DNA of 32,914 nucleotides from contig JBBQNP010000042.1 of NCBI GenBank assembly GCA_038330085.1, forward strand, positions 1 through 32,914, given 5' to 3'. Shown piece by piece: positions 9,302 to 17,360 of the stretch. Below the pieces are notes generated by a model. It ran no database searches and had not been told where the DNA came from. It saw only the letters and a list, made by a program, of their open reading frames with translations. Numbering within the stretch: position 1 is the first letter of the stretch; every line of letters begins with the position of its first letter. Source of the DNA: JAEUIA01 sp038330085 (GTDB lineage: Bacteria; Planctomycetota; UBA1135; GCA-002686595). The position numbers were made by a program, and so were the translations under genes.

Positions 9302-10030
9302 TCAACGCGCGACGCCTTCGGGGTCGAAGCGATAGCCGACGCCGTGCACGGTCTGGATCAGGAGCGGCGACTCGGGATCGTCCTCGATCTTCTTGCGCAG
9401 CTTCAGCACGTGCATGTCGACGGTGCGTGTCGTCGGAAACTCGTCGGAGCCCCACACGTCGTCGAGCAGACGTGCTCGATCGAGCACGACCCCGGGATGC
9501 GCGAGAAAGTAGCGCAAGAGATCGATTTCGCGCCGCGAGAGGCCCGACCGCCGACCGTTGCGCTCGACGCAGTAGCCGGCGAAATCGATCTGCACGGAGC
9601 CGACGCGCACCTTGCCTTTGGTTTGCGTGACACCGGGCGCATCGCCCTCGGCGCGACGCAACACGGCGTGAATGCGCAAGAGCAGCTCGCGCGTCGAGAA
9701 GGGTTTGACCACGTAGTCGTCGGCGCCGTACTCGAAGCCCTGCACGCGATCCCACTCCTCGCCGCGCGCGGTCAGGATGATCACTGCCGATTCAAGACGG
9801 TCCTCGCGCAAGGCGCGCAACACCGAGAAGCCGTCGCGCTTGGGCAACATCAGGTCGAGCAGCACGAGGTCGGGAGCTTCGCGCAACGCGATCGAGAGAC
9901 CGCTCTCGCCGTCCGCGGCCTCCATCACCCGCCAGCCTTCGCCGCGCAACGCATCGCACAGCGCCATGCGCAACGCGTCCTCATCCTCGACGACGAGCAC
10001 GCTCGGGTTGATCTTCGTCAGCTTCGTCAT
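9302..10030 (-). CDS. OmpR/PhoB-family response regulator
   Basis: This 242-aa DNA-binding regulator has an N-terminal receiver domain (about 9-125) with acidic residues E15-E17, phospho-acceptor D59 in LLDLMLP, T87 in ILTARG and K109 in VVKPF. The C-terminal winged helix (about 140-238) ends with the usual TVDMHVLKLRKKIEDDP and VHGVGYRF signatures. Its ATG overlaps the stop of the upstream kinase gene as ATGA, so the two are translationally coupled and are almost certainly a cognate pair. Downstream on the same strand lie the HEAT, TMTC-like and PrcB-like genes, which are candidate targets or co-transcribed genes. The stimulus is unknown. Confidence 0.93.
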   Translation of the reverse strand: MTKLTKINPSVLVVEDEDALRMALCDALRGEGWRVMEAADGESGLSIALREAPDLVLLDLMLPKRDGFSVLRALREDRLESAVIILTARGEEWDRVQGFEYGADDYVVKPFSTRELLLRIHAVLRRAEGDAPGVTQTKGKVRVGSVQIDFAGYCVERNGRRSGLSRREIDLLRYFLAHPGVVLDRARLLDDVWGSDEFPTTRTVDMHVLKLRKKIEDDPESPLLIQTVHGVGYRFDPEGVAR

Positions 10031-12093
10031 GAGGCAGCTTCCAGGTGCGGATCATCGAGGTGCAGCGGCGGATTCGTTCCGATCGGCACTCGCATCTCGA
10101 GCATGACGCCGGGTCCTTCGTTCGGATCGCGCACGCTCACGGTACCGCCGTGCGCGATCGCGATCTCGCGCACGATCGCGAGACCGAGGCCGGTGCCGCT
10201 CGTCGATTCGGATCCGGACAGGCGCGTGAAGGGCTCGAAGACTGCGCCGCGCTGGCGCAACGGAATACCCGTGCCGTCGTCCGCGACTTGCAACACGAGC
10301 GTCCCGCCCGCACTCATCTCGGCGTGCAGAAGGATCGAAGTGGCGCCACTGTGACGCAGCGCATTGTCGATCAGGTTGAGCACGGCACGCCGCAAGGCCT
10401 CGCGGTCGAACCCGCCACTGAAAGCAAGCACTCCGTGCGTGCTTGTGAAGTGGACGTCCGAATTCACTGTGGAATTCCCACTGGCTCGCTCTTGACGGCC
10501 ATCATGCAACCGAATGGTTGCATCTCTAGCGGATCGTCGGCACGCCTCGGCTGCCTCGGCGGCGACCGATTGGAACCAGGTCGAGGGATCGACGTCCTCG
10601 ATGCGCGCTTCGAAGCGCTTGCCGCGCTCGAGCCGCGAGAAGTCGAGCACGTCGTCGACCAGTCGACGCAGGCGCAAGGCCTCACGCTTGATCGACGCGT
10701 GGTAGCGCTCGAGGTTTGCTCCCGCGCGACCGCTCTCGAGATTCTCGGCCATCAGGAGGATCGACGCGAGCGGAGTCCGCAGCTCGTGGCTGACGCCGGC
10801 CACGAACGACGTGCGCGCTTCGACGAGCCGACGCTCGCGACGCAATGCGAACGACGTTGCCACGGACGCTCCGGCGACGAACAGCGCGAGCACGATCAGG
10901 CCGCCGCGCAGCCACAGCGTGCGTGACTCGGCGCCGCGCAAAATCGAAGCGACATCAGGATTGCGCACGGTCGCGCGCGGAAATGCAGGCGCGAGATCCA
11001 GCCACGCGCCGACGGGCTCGCCGAGCGCGCTCGCGTCGCCCGAAAGATCGAGCGCGAAACCCTCGGGCAGTGCATGCCGCTCTTCGAGTTCAGCTCGCAT
11101 CGCCCGCTCGAGCGTCGAGCGCAAGAGCATGTGCCCGCGGAACGAGTCGTGTGTCGTCGCGCGCACGGCCAGCAGCTCGCCCGCGGCCGGATGGATCGTC
11201 CACGCATCCGCCGGCGCGTCGACGGGGAGCGATCCGACCATGGCGCGCAGAGCTTCGCGGCGCCGACGCGTGTCGAACTCGTCGAAGCGCGCGGTCCATT
11301 CGCGGGGTGCCTCGCAGCCGGTGAGCAGACGCGCACGCAGCGCACTCTCGCGTGGATCGGAAGCGCACTCGAAATACGGGCTGCCTTCCGTGCGCTCCAT
11401 GCGCGGAGAACCTCCCGGCACCGGGAGCTGCTCCGCCGTCCACGACTCGACCACTTGCTCCGCGTCTGCAGCACGTTGGCCTGCATCGATCGACGGCAAG
11501 GCCGCCAACAAGCACAAGAGCAGCGTCGACGTGTCGCCGGTCACGATGTGTGGATCGATGTGAGCGCGCGCCTCGCCCCAGTGTTTGCGCACCGTCTCCG
11601 GTCGTTCGAGTCGCGCCGCGAGCTGGATCGTGCGCAGCCGCGCTTGCGCCAACCACGCAGCATCGGCTTCCTTGACGGCGGCTTCCTCCGCGAGCGACAG
11701 GGCGTCGTCGAGCTTGTGGCGCTCGATGTCGGCGCGCTCGCTCTCCGAGTGCAGCGCATCGAAGGCGCTCAAGCCTGGAATCGGGACGGCCGCGATCGGT
11801 TCGACACGCGGAGATATCGCGGCGGCTTGCGCGCGCGTCCAATGCACGACGTCGCTCGCGGGCTCGAGGCACACCGGCTCGCCTGCCTTCGTCGGCACGT
11901 CGGCCGTCACCGCGCTCCACCCGGCGCGCACGTTTGCACGGATGCTGGCCGCGAGATCGTTGAGGTGACTCCAACCTGCTTCGTGCGGACTTCCGAACGC
12001 CGCGAACGCGGCAACCGCCAAACACACGCTCGACGCGAGCCCGAGCACGAGCACGAAACGCTCGAGCGACGACGTGGGGCGGGTCAGTTTCAT
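10027..12093 (-). CDS. Membrane sensor histidine kinase, cognate to the adjacent OmpR-type regulator
   Basis: This 688-aa protein starts at the ATG at 12093, just before a first membrane helix (about 12-32); an in-frame GTG further upstream (12150) is less likely. A long extracytoplasmic region of about 350 aa follows, then a second membrane helix (about 385-408). The HisKA H-box is SHELRTPL with H436. The ATPase domain has the N-box LNLIDNALRHS, DDGTGIP and GTGLGLAI. The sensor region matches no domain I recognise. Between dimerisation and N-box there is a Ser/Thr/Asn-rich stretch encoded by locally AT-richer DNA with palindromes (see findings). The gene is divergent from the S46 peptidase gene, with 193 bp between starts. 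Confidence 0.92.
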   Translation of the reverse strand: MKLTRPTSSLERFVLVLGLASSVCLAVAAFAAFGSPHEAGWSHLNDLAASIRANVRAGWSAVTADVPTKAGEPVCLEPASDVVHWTRAQAAAISPRVEPIAAVPIPGLSAFDALHSESERADIERHKLDDALSLAEEAAVKEADAAWLAQARLRTIQLAARLERPETVRKHWGEARAHIDPHIVTGDTSTLLLCLLAALPSIDAGQRAADAEQVVESWTAEQLPVPGGSPRMERTEGSPYFECASDPRESALRARLLTGCEAPREWTARFDEFDTRRRREALRAMVGSLPVDAPADAWTIHPAAGELLAVRATTHDSFRGHMLLRSTLERAMRAELEERHALPEGFALDLSGDASALGEPVGAWLDLAPAFPRATVRNPDVASILRGAESRTLWLRGGLIVLALFVAGASVATSFALRRERRLVEARTSFVAGVSHELRTPLASILLMAENLESGRAGANLERYHASIKREALRLRRLVDDVLDFSRLERGKRFEARIEDVDPSTWFQSVAAEAAEACRRSARDATIRLHDGRQERASGNSTVNSDVHFTSTHGVLAFSGGFDREALRRAVLNLIDNALRHSGATSILLHAEMSAGGTLVLQVADDGTGIPLRQRGAVFEPFTRLSGSESTSGTGLGLAIVREIAIAHGGTVSVRDPNEGPGVMLEMRVPIGTNPPLHLDDPHLEAAS

Positions 12094-12286
12094 GGAGCCG
12101 GACCTCGATCGTAGAGGCACAGGCAACTCAGCTTGTAAACGAGGTGTCACCGGTGCGCGCGTCCCCGATCGGCCTTCTCCGGGCGGGACCAGCGCAGTAC
12201 CCTCTGCACCCCCCGGTCAGCGCCGACGCGCGCTGCTCGTGACGACGGACACCGGTCTTCTCCGCCCTCTTTCTCCGCGAAAAACC
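12094..12286. promoter_or_regulatory. Divergent intergenic region between kinase and S46 peptidase genes
   Basis: These 193 bp must carry the promoters of both divergent genes if each starts where called. I see no pair of -35/-10 hexamers that I would defend and no strong inverted repeat. A short A-rich stretch (AAAAACC) precedes the peptidase ATG. Confidence 0.4.
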
Positions 12287-14407
12287 ATGAAGTCAATCCT
12301 CCTCACTTCGTGCGCGGCGCTCTTCGCGCTGAGCTTCGTTCCTTCGACCGCGAGCGCTGACGAGGGCATGTGGCCCTTCAACAAGCCGCCCGCGAAGCAG
12401 TTGAAGTCGCGCTACGGCTTCGACATCCCCGACGGCTGGCTCGAGCACGTGCAGAAGTCGTGCGTGCGCATCTCGAGCGGGGGCTCGGGCTCGATCGTGT
12501 CGCCGAACGGATTGGTGATGACCAACCACCACGTCGGCCGCGACATGCTGCACAAGATGAGCACGGCCGATCACGACTTCGTGAAGAACGGCTTCTACGC
12601 GAAGACCGGCGCGGAAGAGTGGAAGTGCCCCGACATCAAGATGAACGTGCTCTGGTCGATCGAGGACGTCACCGACCGTGTCAAGGGCGCCGTCACCACC
12701 GGCATGTCGCTCGCGCAGGAGAACGACGCGCGCAAGAAGGTCACCAACGAGATCACCGCCGAGTCGGAGAAGGCGACCGGCCTCGAGAGCCAAGTCGTCA
12801 CGCTCTACCAGGGCGGCAAGTACAACCTGTACCGCTTCAAGCGCTACACCGACGTGCGCCTCGTGATGGCGCCCGAAGCCGGCATCGCATTCTTCGGTGG
12901 CGATCCGGACAACTTCGAGTACCCGCGCTTCGACCTCGACATGTGCTTTTTCCGCATCTACGAGGACGGGAAGCCGATCCACGCCGAGCACTACCTCCAC
13001 TGGGCGCGCAACGGCTGCGCGGACGGCGACTTGGTTTTCGTGCCGGGACATCCGGGCCGCACCGAGCGTTTGAACACGGTCGATCACCTCGAGTTCATGC
13101 GCGACGAGGAGTATCCGCTCTCGATGCGCTCGCTCTGGCGACGCGAGGTGCAGCTCGCGACGTTCATGGGCCGTAGCACCGAGAACCGCCGCGTCGCCGA
13201 GGACGATTTCTTCGGCGTGCAGAACTCGCGCAAGGCGCGCACGGGGATCTTCGCGGGCCTGCAGGATCCGGCGTTCATGGCGCGCAAGAAATCGGACGAG
13301 CAGAAGCTGCGCGCCGCGGTCGACGCCAACCCCGAATGGAAGAAGCAGTGGGCCGACGGTTGGGACACCATCAAGCAGGCGAAGGAAGCGCAGAAGGAGT
13401 TCTGGGTTCGCTACTACACGTTCGGCGGCGGCGGCATGGCGCTCGGCGGACAGCTCTTCGCCAAGGCCAAGGATCTCGTGCGCATGACGGACGAGAAGGC
13501 CAAGCCGGCGCAGGATCGACTGCCCGAGTACAGCAGCGACACGGCTCTGAAGAACATCGAGCTCGCGTTGTTCTCGCCTGCACCCATCTACCCGGCGCTC
13601 GAGATCGAAGCGCTGTCGTCGCGTCTGCAGCTCATGGGCGAGTTGCTCGGCTGCGACGATCCGACCGTCGTCAAGGTGCTCGGCGGCAAGGCTCCGCACG
13701 AGCGCGCTGAGGAGCTCGTGCGCGGCACGAAGCTGCTCGACGTGGCCGAGCGCAAGCGCCTGGCGGAAGGCGGCAAGTCGGCGATCGACGCGTCGCAGGA
13801 TCCGCTCATCAGCTTGGCTCGCCTGCTCGATCCGGAAGTGCGCGCGCTGCGCAAGCGCTATGAAGAAGAGGTCGGCTCACGCGAGCAACAGGGCTACGCC
13901 AAAGTCGCCGCCGCGAGCTTCGCGGTGAACGGCGAGGATCAGTATCCCGACGCGACGTTCACCCTCCGCCTGTCCTACGGAACCGTGAAGGGCTACACGC
14001 AGGACGCCGTCGACATCCCGCCGTTCACGAACTTCGCCGGCCTCTACAAGCACGCCGAGGAGCGCGAGAACAAGGACCCGTTCGAGATCCCGCCGCGCTG
14101 GAAGGAAGCGCGCGAGAAGCTCAACCCGAACACGCCGTTCAACTTCGTGTCCACCTGCGACATCATCGGCGGCAACTCGGGCTCACCGGTCGTCAACAAA
14201 GCGGGCGAGGTCGTCGGGCTCATCTTCGACGGGAACATCCAAAGCCTCGTCGGCGATATCGGCTACGACGAAAAGCTCAACCGCGCCGTCTCCGTCGATT
14301 CGCGCGCGATGATCGAAGCGATGCGCAAGGTGTACGACGCGGGCGCGCTCGCCGACGAGATCACCGGCGCGGACAAGGGCGGCTCGAGCACCTCGAACGG
14401 TCGCTGA
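12287..14407 (+). CDS. Secreted S46-family dipeptidyl-peptidase (DPP7/DPP11-like)
   Basis: This 706-aa serine exopeptidase removes dipeptides from peptide N-termini outside the cytoplasm. The ATG at 12287 opens a Sec signal, with cleavage after ASA at about residue 24. The chymotrypsin-like core is intact: catalytic His in TNHHVG (H81/H82, the second expected to act), an aspartate in the PRFDLDMCFFRIYEDG block, and catalytic S631 in GGNSGSPVV. The length fits the family (about 700 aa). FDGN follows the serine loop; glycine there is the DPP7-type residue, whereas DPP11 has arginine, so hydrophobic rather than acidic P1 preference is inferred. Two hairpins follow the stop. It is monocistronic by context. 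Confidence 0.94.
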   Translation: MKSILLTSCAALFALSFVPSTASADEGMWPFNKPPAKQLKSRYGFDIPDGWLEHVQKSCVRISSGGSGSIVSPNGLVMTNHHVGRDMLHKMSTADHDFVKNGFYAKTGAEEWKCPDIKMNVLWSIEDVTDRVKGAVTTGMSLAQENDARKKVTNEITAESEKATGLESQVVTLYQGGKYNLYRFKRYTDVRLVMAPEAGIAFFGGDPDNFEYPRFDLDMCFFRIYEDGKPIHAEHYLHWARNGCADGDLVFVPGHPGRTERLNTVDHLEFMRDEEYPLSMRSLWRREVQLATFMGRSTENRRVAEDDFFGVQNSRKARTGIFAGLQDPAFMARKKSDEQKLRAAVDANPEWKKQWADGWDTIKQAKEAQKEFWVRYYTFGGGGMALGGQLFAKAKDLVRMTDEKAKPAQDRLPEYSSDTALKNIELALFSPAPIYPALEIEALSSRLQLMGELLGCDDPTVVKVLGGKAPHERAEELVRGTKLLDVAERKRLAEGGKSAIDASQDPLISLARLLDPEVRALRKRYEEEVGSREQQGYAKVAAASFAVNGEDQYPDATFTLRLSYGTVKGYTQDAVDIPPFTNFAGLYKHAEERENKDPFEIPPRWKEAREKLNPNTPFNFVSTCDIIGGNSGSPVVNKAGEVVGLIFDGNIQSLVGDIGYDEKLNRAVSVDSRAMIEAMRKVYDAGALADEITGADKGGSSTSNGR

Positions 14408-14418
14408 CGCGCGTCGAA

Positions 14419-14439
14419 GTACGGAGGCTGCCTCCGTAC
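14419..14439 (+). repeat. Hairpin immediately after the S46 gene
   Basis: GTACGGAGG (14419-14427) and CCTCCGTAC (14431-14439) form a perfect 9-bp stem with a 3-nt loop, 11 bp beyond the peptidase stop codon. No T-run follows, so it may stabilise the mRNA 3' end rather than terminate. Confidence 0.6.
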
Positions 14440-14511
14440 CCCAACGCGTGCTCGCTCCGACATCGTTCGCGGAACCGAGGCAGTCCCGCGATTGATCTGC
14501 AACCTTCTCTG

Positions 14512-14555
14512 AAACGACACCGGCGGCGCGTGTGGACGCGCCGCCGGTGTCGTTT
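14512..14555 (+). terminator. Strong intrinsic terminator of the S46 peptidase gene
   Basis: Two 19-bp arms (14512-14530 and 14537-14555) are perfectly complementary around the 6-nt loop TGTGGA, and the right arm runs into TTTT. The GC-rich stem with a short T-run is a textbook Rho-independent terminator, 104 bp after the peptidase stop. The A-run on the left is short, so activity in the reverse direction is weaker. Confidence 0.88.
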
Positions 14556-14559
14556 TCAT

Positions 14560-14934
14560 GCATCTGGTCGATCCAAGGAGATGCCTTTGGAGCGGAACGG
14601 GCGAACGCCGGCAGGCACCGATCGCCGGACATGCCGTCTAGCGGCGCCAGGCGCCGCGCCCGCTCGGCGTCGTCGATCGGCGACCAAGCCGGCAACGCAC
14701 CGTCGGAAACTCTTTCCACCTCCCTGCACACGGCCCTGTCATTCGTCAGGCCACGCATCTTCTTCACAAGTCAAAGCGGGCCTTCCTCCGATCCTGTCCA
14801 TGTCTCCCGCCTTCCGTCGGCAGGCACCTGCGCTTTGTTCGAAGCGCCGGGCGCCCGTCGCGTGGACGCAGCACGGCGCCTCCCGGTACCGGGGCGACGC
14901 CACCCGCTCGAAGGACAGTCCGGACAGGTGACGC
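14560..14934. other. 375-bp region without a convincing gene, upstream of the signalling cluster
   Basis: No reading frame here has family features or a supported start. The region holds several palindromes: GCGGCGCC-A-GGCGCCGC (14641-14657, perfect), a TCCAAGG/CCTTTGGA stem near 14572-14591, and the 12-bp perfect palindrome CCCGGTACCGGG (14882-14893). GGCAGGCACC occurs twice (about 14610 and 14819) and resembles the end of the REP-like units. It could be a promoter plus 5' leader of the HPt/GGDEF cluster, a small RNA, or repeat debris. Confidence 0.4.
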
Positions 14935-15315
14935 TTGAACGAACCGCAACAACCACCCGCACCCGACCTCGAAATTCTCGACATGCGCGTGATCGAATCA
15001 TTGAAAGAGCTCGGCGGAGACGACGATCCCGGTCTCGTCCTCGAGCTCATCGGTTTGTTCCTCCAGGATGCGCCGCAGCGCATGAGCGACATCCAGTCGT
15101 CGCTCGCGTCCGGTGACATCGGGACGCTCGAGCGCGCCGCACACACCTTGAAGTCGAGCAGCGCCAACATCGGTGCAGCGCGGCTCTCGGAGAACTGCAA
15201 GTCGATGGAAGAGCTCGCGCGCAACCAGCAGGTCGAGGGCTTGCCCTCGCTCGTGCGCGCATCCGTGCAGTCGTGGACCGAGCTCGAGTCCGTGCTGCGC
15301 GAACTCAGACCCTGA
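14935..15315 (+). CDS. Stand-alone HPt (histidine phosphotransfer) protein
   Basis: This 126-aa soluble helical protein carries one HPt domain. The phospho-accepting histidine is H70 in AAHTLKSSSANIGA, the canonical AHxLKG/S-type motif, followed by the usual second helix. I prefer the TTG start at 14935 because AGGTGA lies directly upstream; an in-frame ATG at 14983 would shorten the tail before the domain and also be workable. Its role would be to carry phosphate between a hybrid kinase and separate receiver domains. The gene is the first of four co-directional genes ending with a hybrid kinase, and the next two products carry REC domains that are natural acceptors. Confidence 0.88.
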   Translation: MNEPQQPPAPDLEILDMRVIESLKELGGDDDPGLVLELIGLFLQDAPQRMSDIQSSLASGDIGTLERAAHTLKSSSANIGAARLSENCKSMEELARNQQVEGLPSLVRASVQSWTELESVLRELRP

Positions 15316-15365
15316 CCTGTGCGCTCCCCCCGCGCGACATCCCGTTTCCACTCCCCACGCTCCCC

Positions 15366-17330
15366 ATGATCCGCCCGACGTTCGAAGAGCTGAAGGCCTC
15401 AGGGCAACTGCCGTCGCCCTCGGGTGTCGGCATGCGCATCCTGAAGCTGACTCAGGACGACTCGCATTCGGCCGAGGAAATCAGTCGCACGATCATGGCG
15501 GATCCGGCGCTGACCGGACGACTGCTCAAGCTCGCCAACTCCGCGATGAGTGGCTCGAGCGTGCCGATCACGACGATCCCGGAAGCGACGGTGCGCTTGG
15601 GGCTGAGTGCCGTGAAGAGCGTCGCGCTCGGTCTCTCGATCGTCTCCGCGCACCGCGGCGGAGCGTGTGCGGGCTTCGACTACGACCGCTTCTGGGCCAT
15701 CTCGCTCGCACGCGCCGTCGCCGCGCAGACGTTCAGCCAGCAAATGCACGTCGGCATCCCTGCGGAAGCCTACGTCGCCGCACTCCTGGCCGAGGTCGGA
15801 CGTCTCGCGCTGGCGAGCGTCTACCCGCAGGAATACGGACAGCTCCTGGCTGCCTACAAGGGCACGCGCACGACCGATTTGTCGAGCGCCGAGCGGGACA
15901 AGTTTGCAATCGACCACGACGAGGTCGGCGCGTACATGCTCGACGACTGGGGCCTGCCGGTCGCGTTCTCGCGCGCAATCCAGCTCTACCAGCAACCGAC
16001 GTCGAAGATCGTCGAGCACCCCGATCGCGCTGCCGTCGCTCTCGCGCGCGTCGTGCATTGGGCGCAGGCGCTCTCGGAAATCTGCCTCGAAGCCGGATCG
16101 GCAGTCGACGGGGACGCAACGGGGATGGCGTCTGCGCTCGAGAGCTTGCGCGCGTCGCTCGGCATCGATTCCGAGCCGTTCCAGCAGGTGTGCGCGCGCA
16201 TCAGCAACGAATGGGTCGAGTGGGGGAAGCTGCTCGAAGTGCCCACGAACCGGCTGGCGACGCCGCTGCAGATCCAGGCGCGTGCTTCGGCGCAGACGGC
16301 GACGCCCGCATCGGTCGACATCGTGCGGGCCGTCATCCCGCGCGGGACGTCGACGGCGTTGCGCGTTCTGGCGGTCGACGACGACCCGATGTCGCTGGTG
16401 TTGCTCGCGCGGACGCTCGAGAAGGCCGGACACGAAGTGCTGACCGCGCCCAACGGCAGCGACGCGCTGCAGTTGGCGCTGGAGACGAGCCCGCAAGTCG
16501 TCATCGCCGACTGGATGATGCCCGAGATGGACGGCCTCGAGCTGTGTCGTGCGCTGCGGCGCATCGAAGTCGGCCGCAACATGTTCTTCCTGCTGCTGAC
16601 CGGGCGCGGCGAAGAGGACCGCATCGTCGAAGCCTTCGACGCCGGCGTCGACGACTACGTGCACAAGCCCTTCAACGCGCGCGTGCTGATGGCGCGCATC
16701 AAGGGCGGACAGCGCGTGATCGAGCTGCAGGAGCGCGTCGAGAGCGACCGCAAGATGATCCTCAAGCAGGTCGCCGAGCTCGGCTTGATGACGCGCAAGC
16801 TGCGAAATGCCGCGTTGACGGACGTTCTGACCGAGATGCCCAACCGCCGTCACGCGATGAAGCGCCTCGAGACGGAGTGGGAGAACTCCGCGCGCGCCGG
16901 GACGCCGCTCTCGTTGATCATGGTCGACATCGACCACTTCAAGAAGGTCAACGACACGCACGGTCACGGCGTCGGGGACATCGTGCTCAAGGAAACCGCT
17001 TCCGTCTTGCGCCGCACGACACGTCAGGGAGAAGAAGCCTCGCGGCTGGGCGGCGAGGAGTTCCTCGTGATCTGCCCCAACACGAACGAGTCGCAAGCGG
17101 GCGTCTGCGCCGAACGACTACGCTCTGCCGTCGAGCGCAACATGATCAAGAGCGGCACCTTCAACGGGGGCGTCACCATCAGCCTCGGCGTCGCACAGCG
17201 CACGCCCGAGATGACGAGCTTCGACACGCTCCTCAAGGCTGCCGACGACGCGGTGTACAGCGCCAAGACGATGGGCCGCAACCGCCACATGAGCGCGAGC
17301 TCGCACTGGAACAAGGCCCGGCCGGCCTGA
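15366..17330 (+). CDS. HDOD-REC-GGDEF protein, diguanylate cyclase paralogue 1 (I-site degenerate)
   Basis: This 654-aa cytoplasmic protein has three domains: HDOD (about 10-215), receiver (about 335-455; phospho-acceptor D382 in VVIADWMMPEMDG, lysine in VHKPFN) and GGDEF (about 485-645). The active site is GGEEF at 562-566, so c-di-GMP synthesis from GTP is expected. The inhibitory I-site position reads RQGE (553-556) instead of RxxD, predicting weakened product inhibition. The ATG at 15366 is chosen because the paralogue downstream starts at the same point of the alignment (FEELK.SG.LP.PSGVG). No clear Shine-Dalgarno sequence is present. It begins 50 bp after the HPt gene and ends 30 bp before the paralogue. 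Confidence 0.92.
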   Translation: MIRPTFEELKASGQLPSPSGVGMRILKLTQDDSHSAEEISRTIMADPALTGRLLKLANSAMSGSSVPITTIPEATVRLGLSAVKSVALGLSIVSAHRGGACAGFDYDRFWAISLARAVAAQTFSQQMHVGIPAEAYVAALLAEVGRLALASVYPQEYGQLLAAYKGTRTTDLSSAERDKFAIDHDEVGAYMLDDWGLPVAFSRAIQLYQQPTSKIVEHPDRAAVALARVVHWAQALSEICLEAGSAVDGDATGMASALESLRASLGIDSEPFQQVCARISNEWVEWGKLLEVPTNRLATPLQIQARASAQTATPASVDIVRAVIPRGTSTALRVLAVDDDPMSLVLLARTLEKAGHEVLTAPNGSDALQLALETSPQVVIADWMMPEMDGLELCRALRRIEVGRNMFFLLLTGRGEEDRIVEAFDAGVDDYVHKPFNARVLMARIKGGQRVIELQERVESDRKMILKQVAELGLMTRKLRNAALTDVLTEMPNRRHAMKRLETEWENSARAGTPLSLIMVDIDHFKKVNDTHGHGVGDIVLKETASVLRRTTRQGEEASRLGGEEFLVICPNTNESQAGVCAERLRSAVERNMIKSGTFNGGVTISLGVAQRTPEMTSFDTLLKAADDAVYSAKTMGRNRHMSASSHWNKARPA

Positions 17331-17360
17331 TCCTCCGCAACGGGATCACGATTCACGCTG

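Noticed and set aside
14183..14767. Minus-strand frame of 194 codons between the S46 and HPt genes
   Set aside because: It runs through the strong terminator and into the antisense of the S46 gene, and has no recognisable domain or ribosome-binding site.
14815..14910. Possible c-di-GMP (GEMM) riboswitch because of GGACGCA near the GGDEF cluster
   Set aside because: The GEMM core elements (GGGCAAACC-like segment, GNRA tetraloop and receptor, GCAAAGCC) are not present in order; the match is a short chance string in GC-rich DNA.
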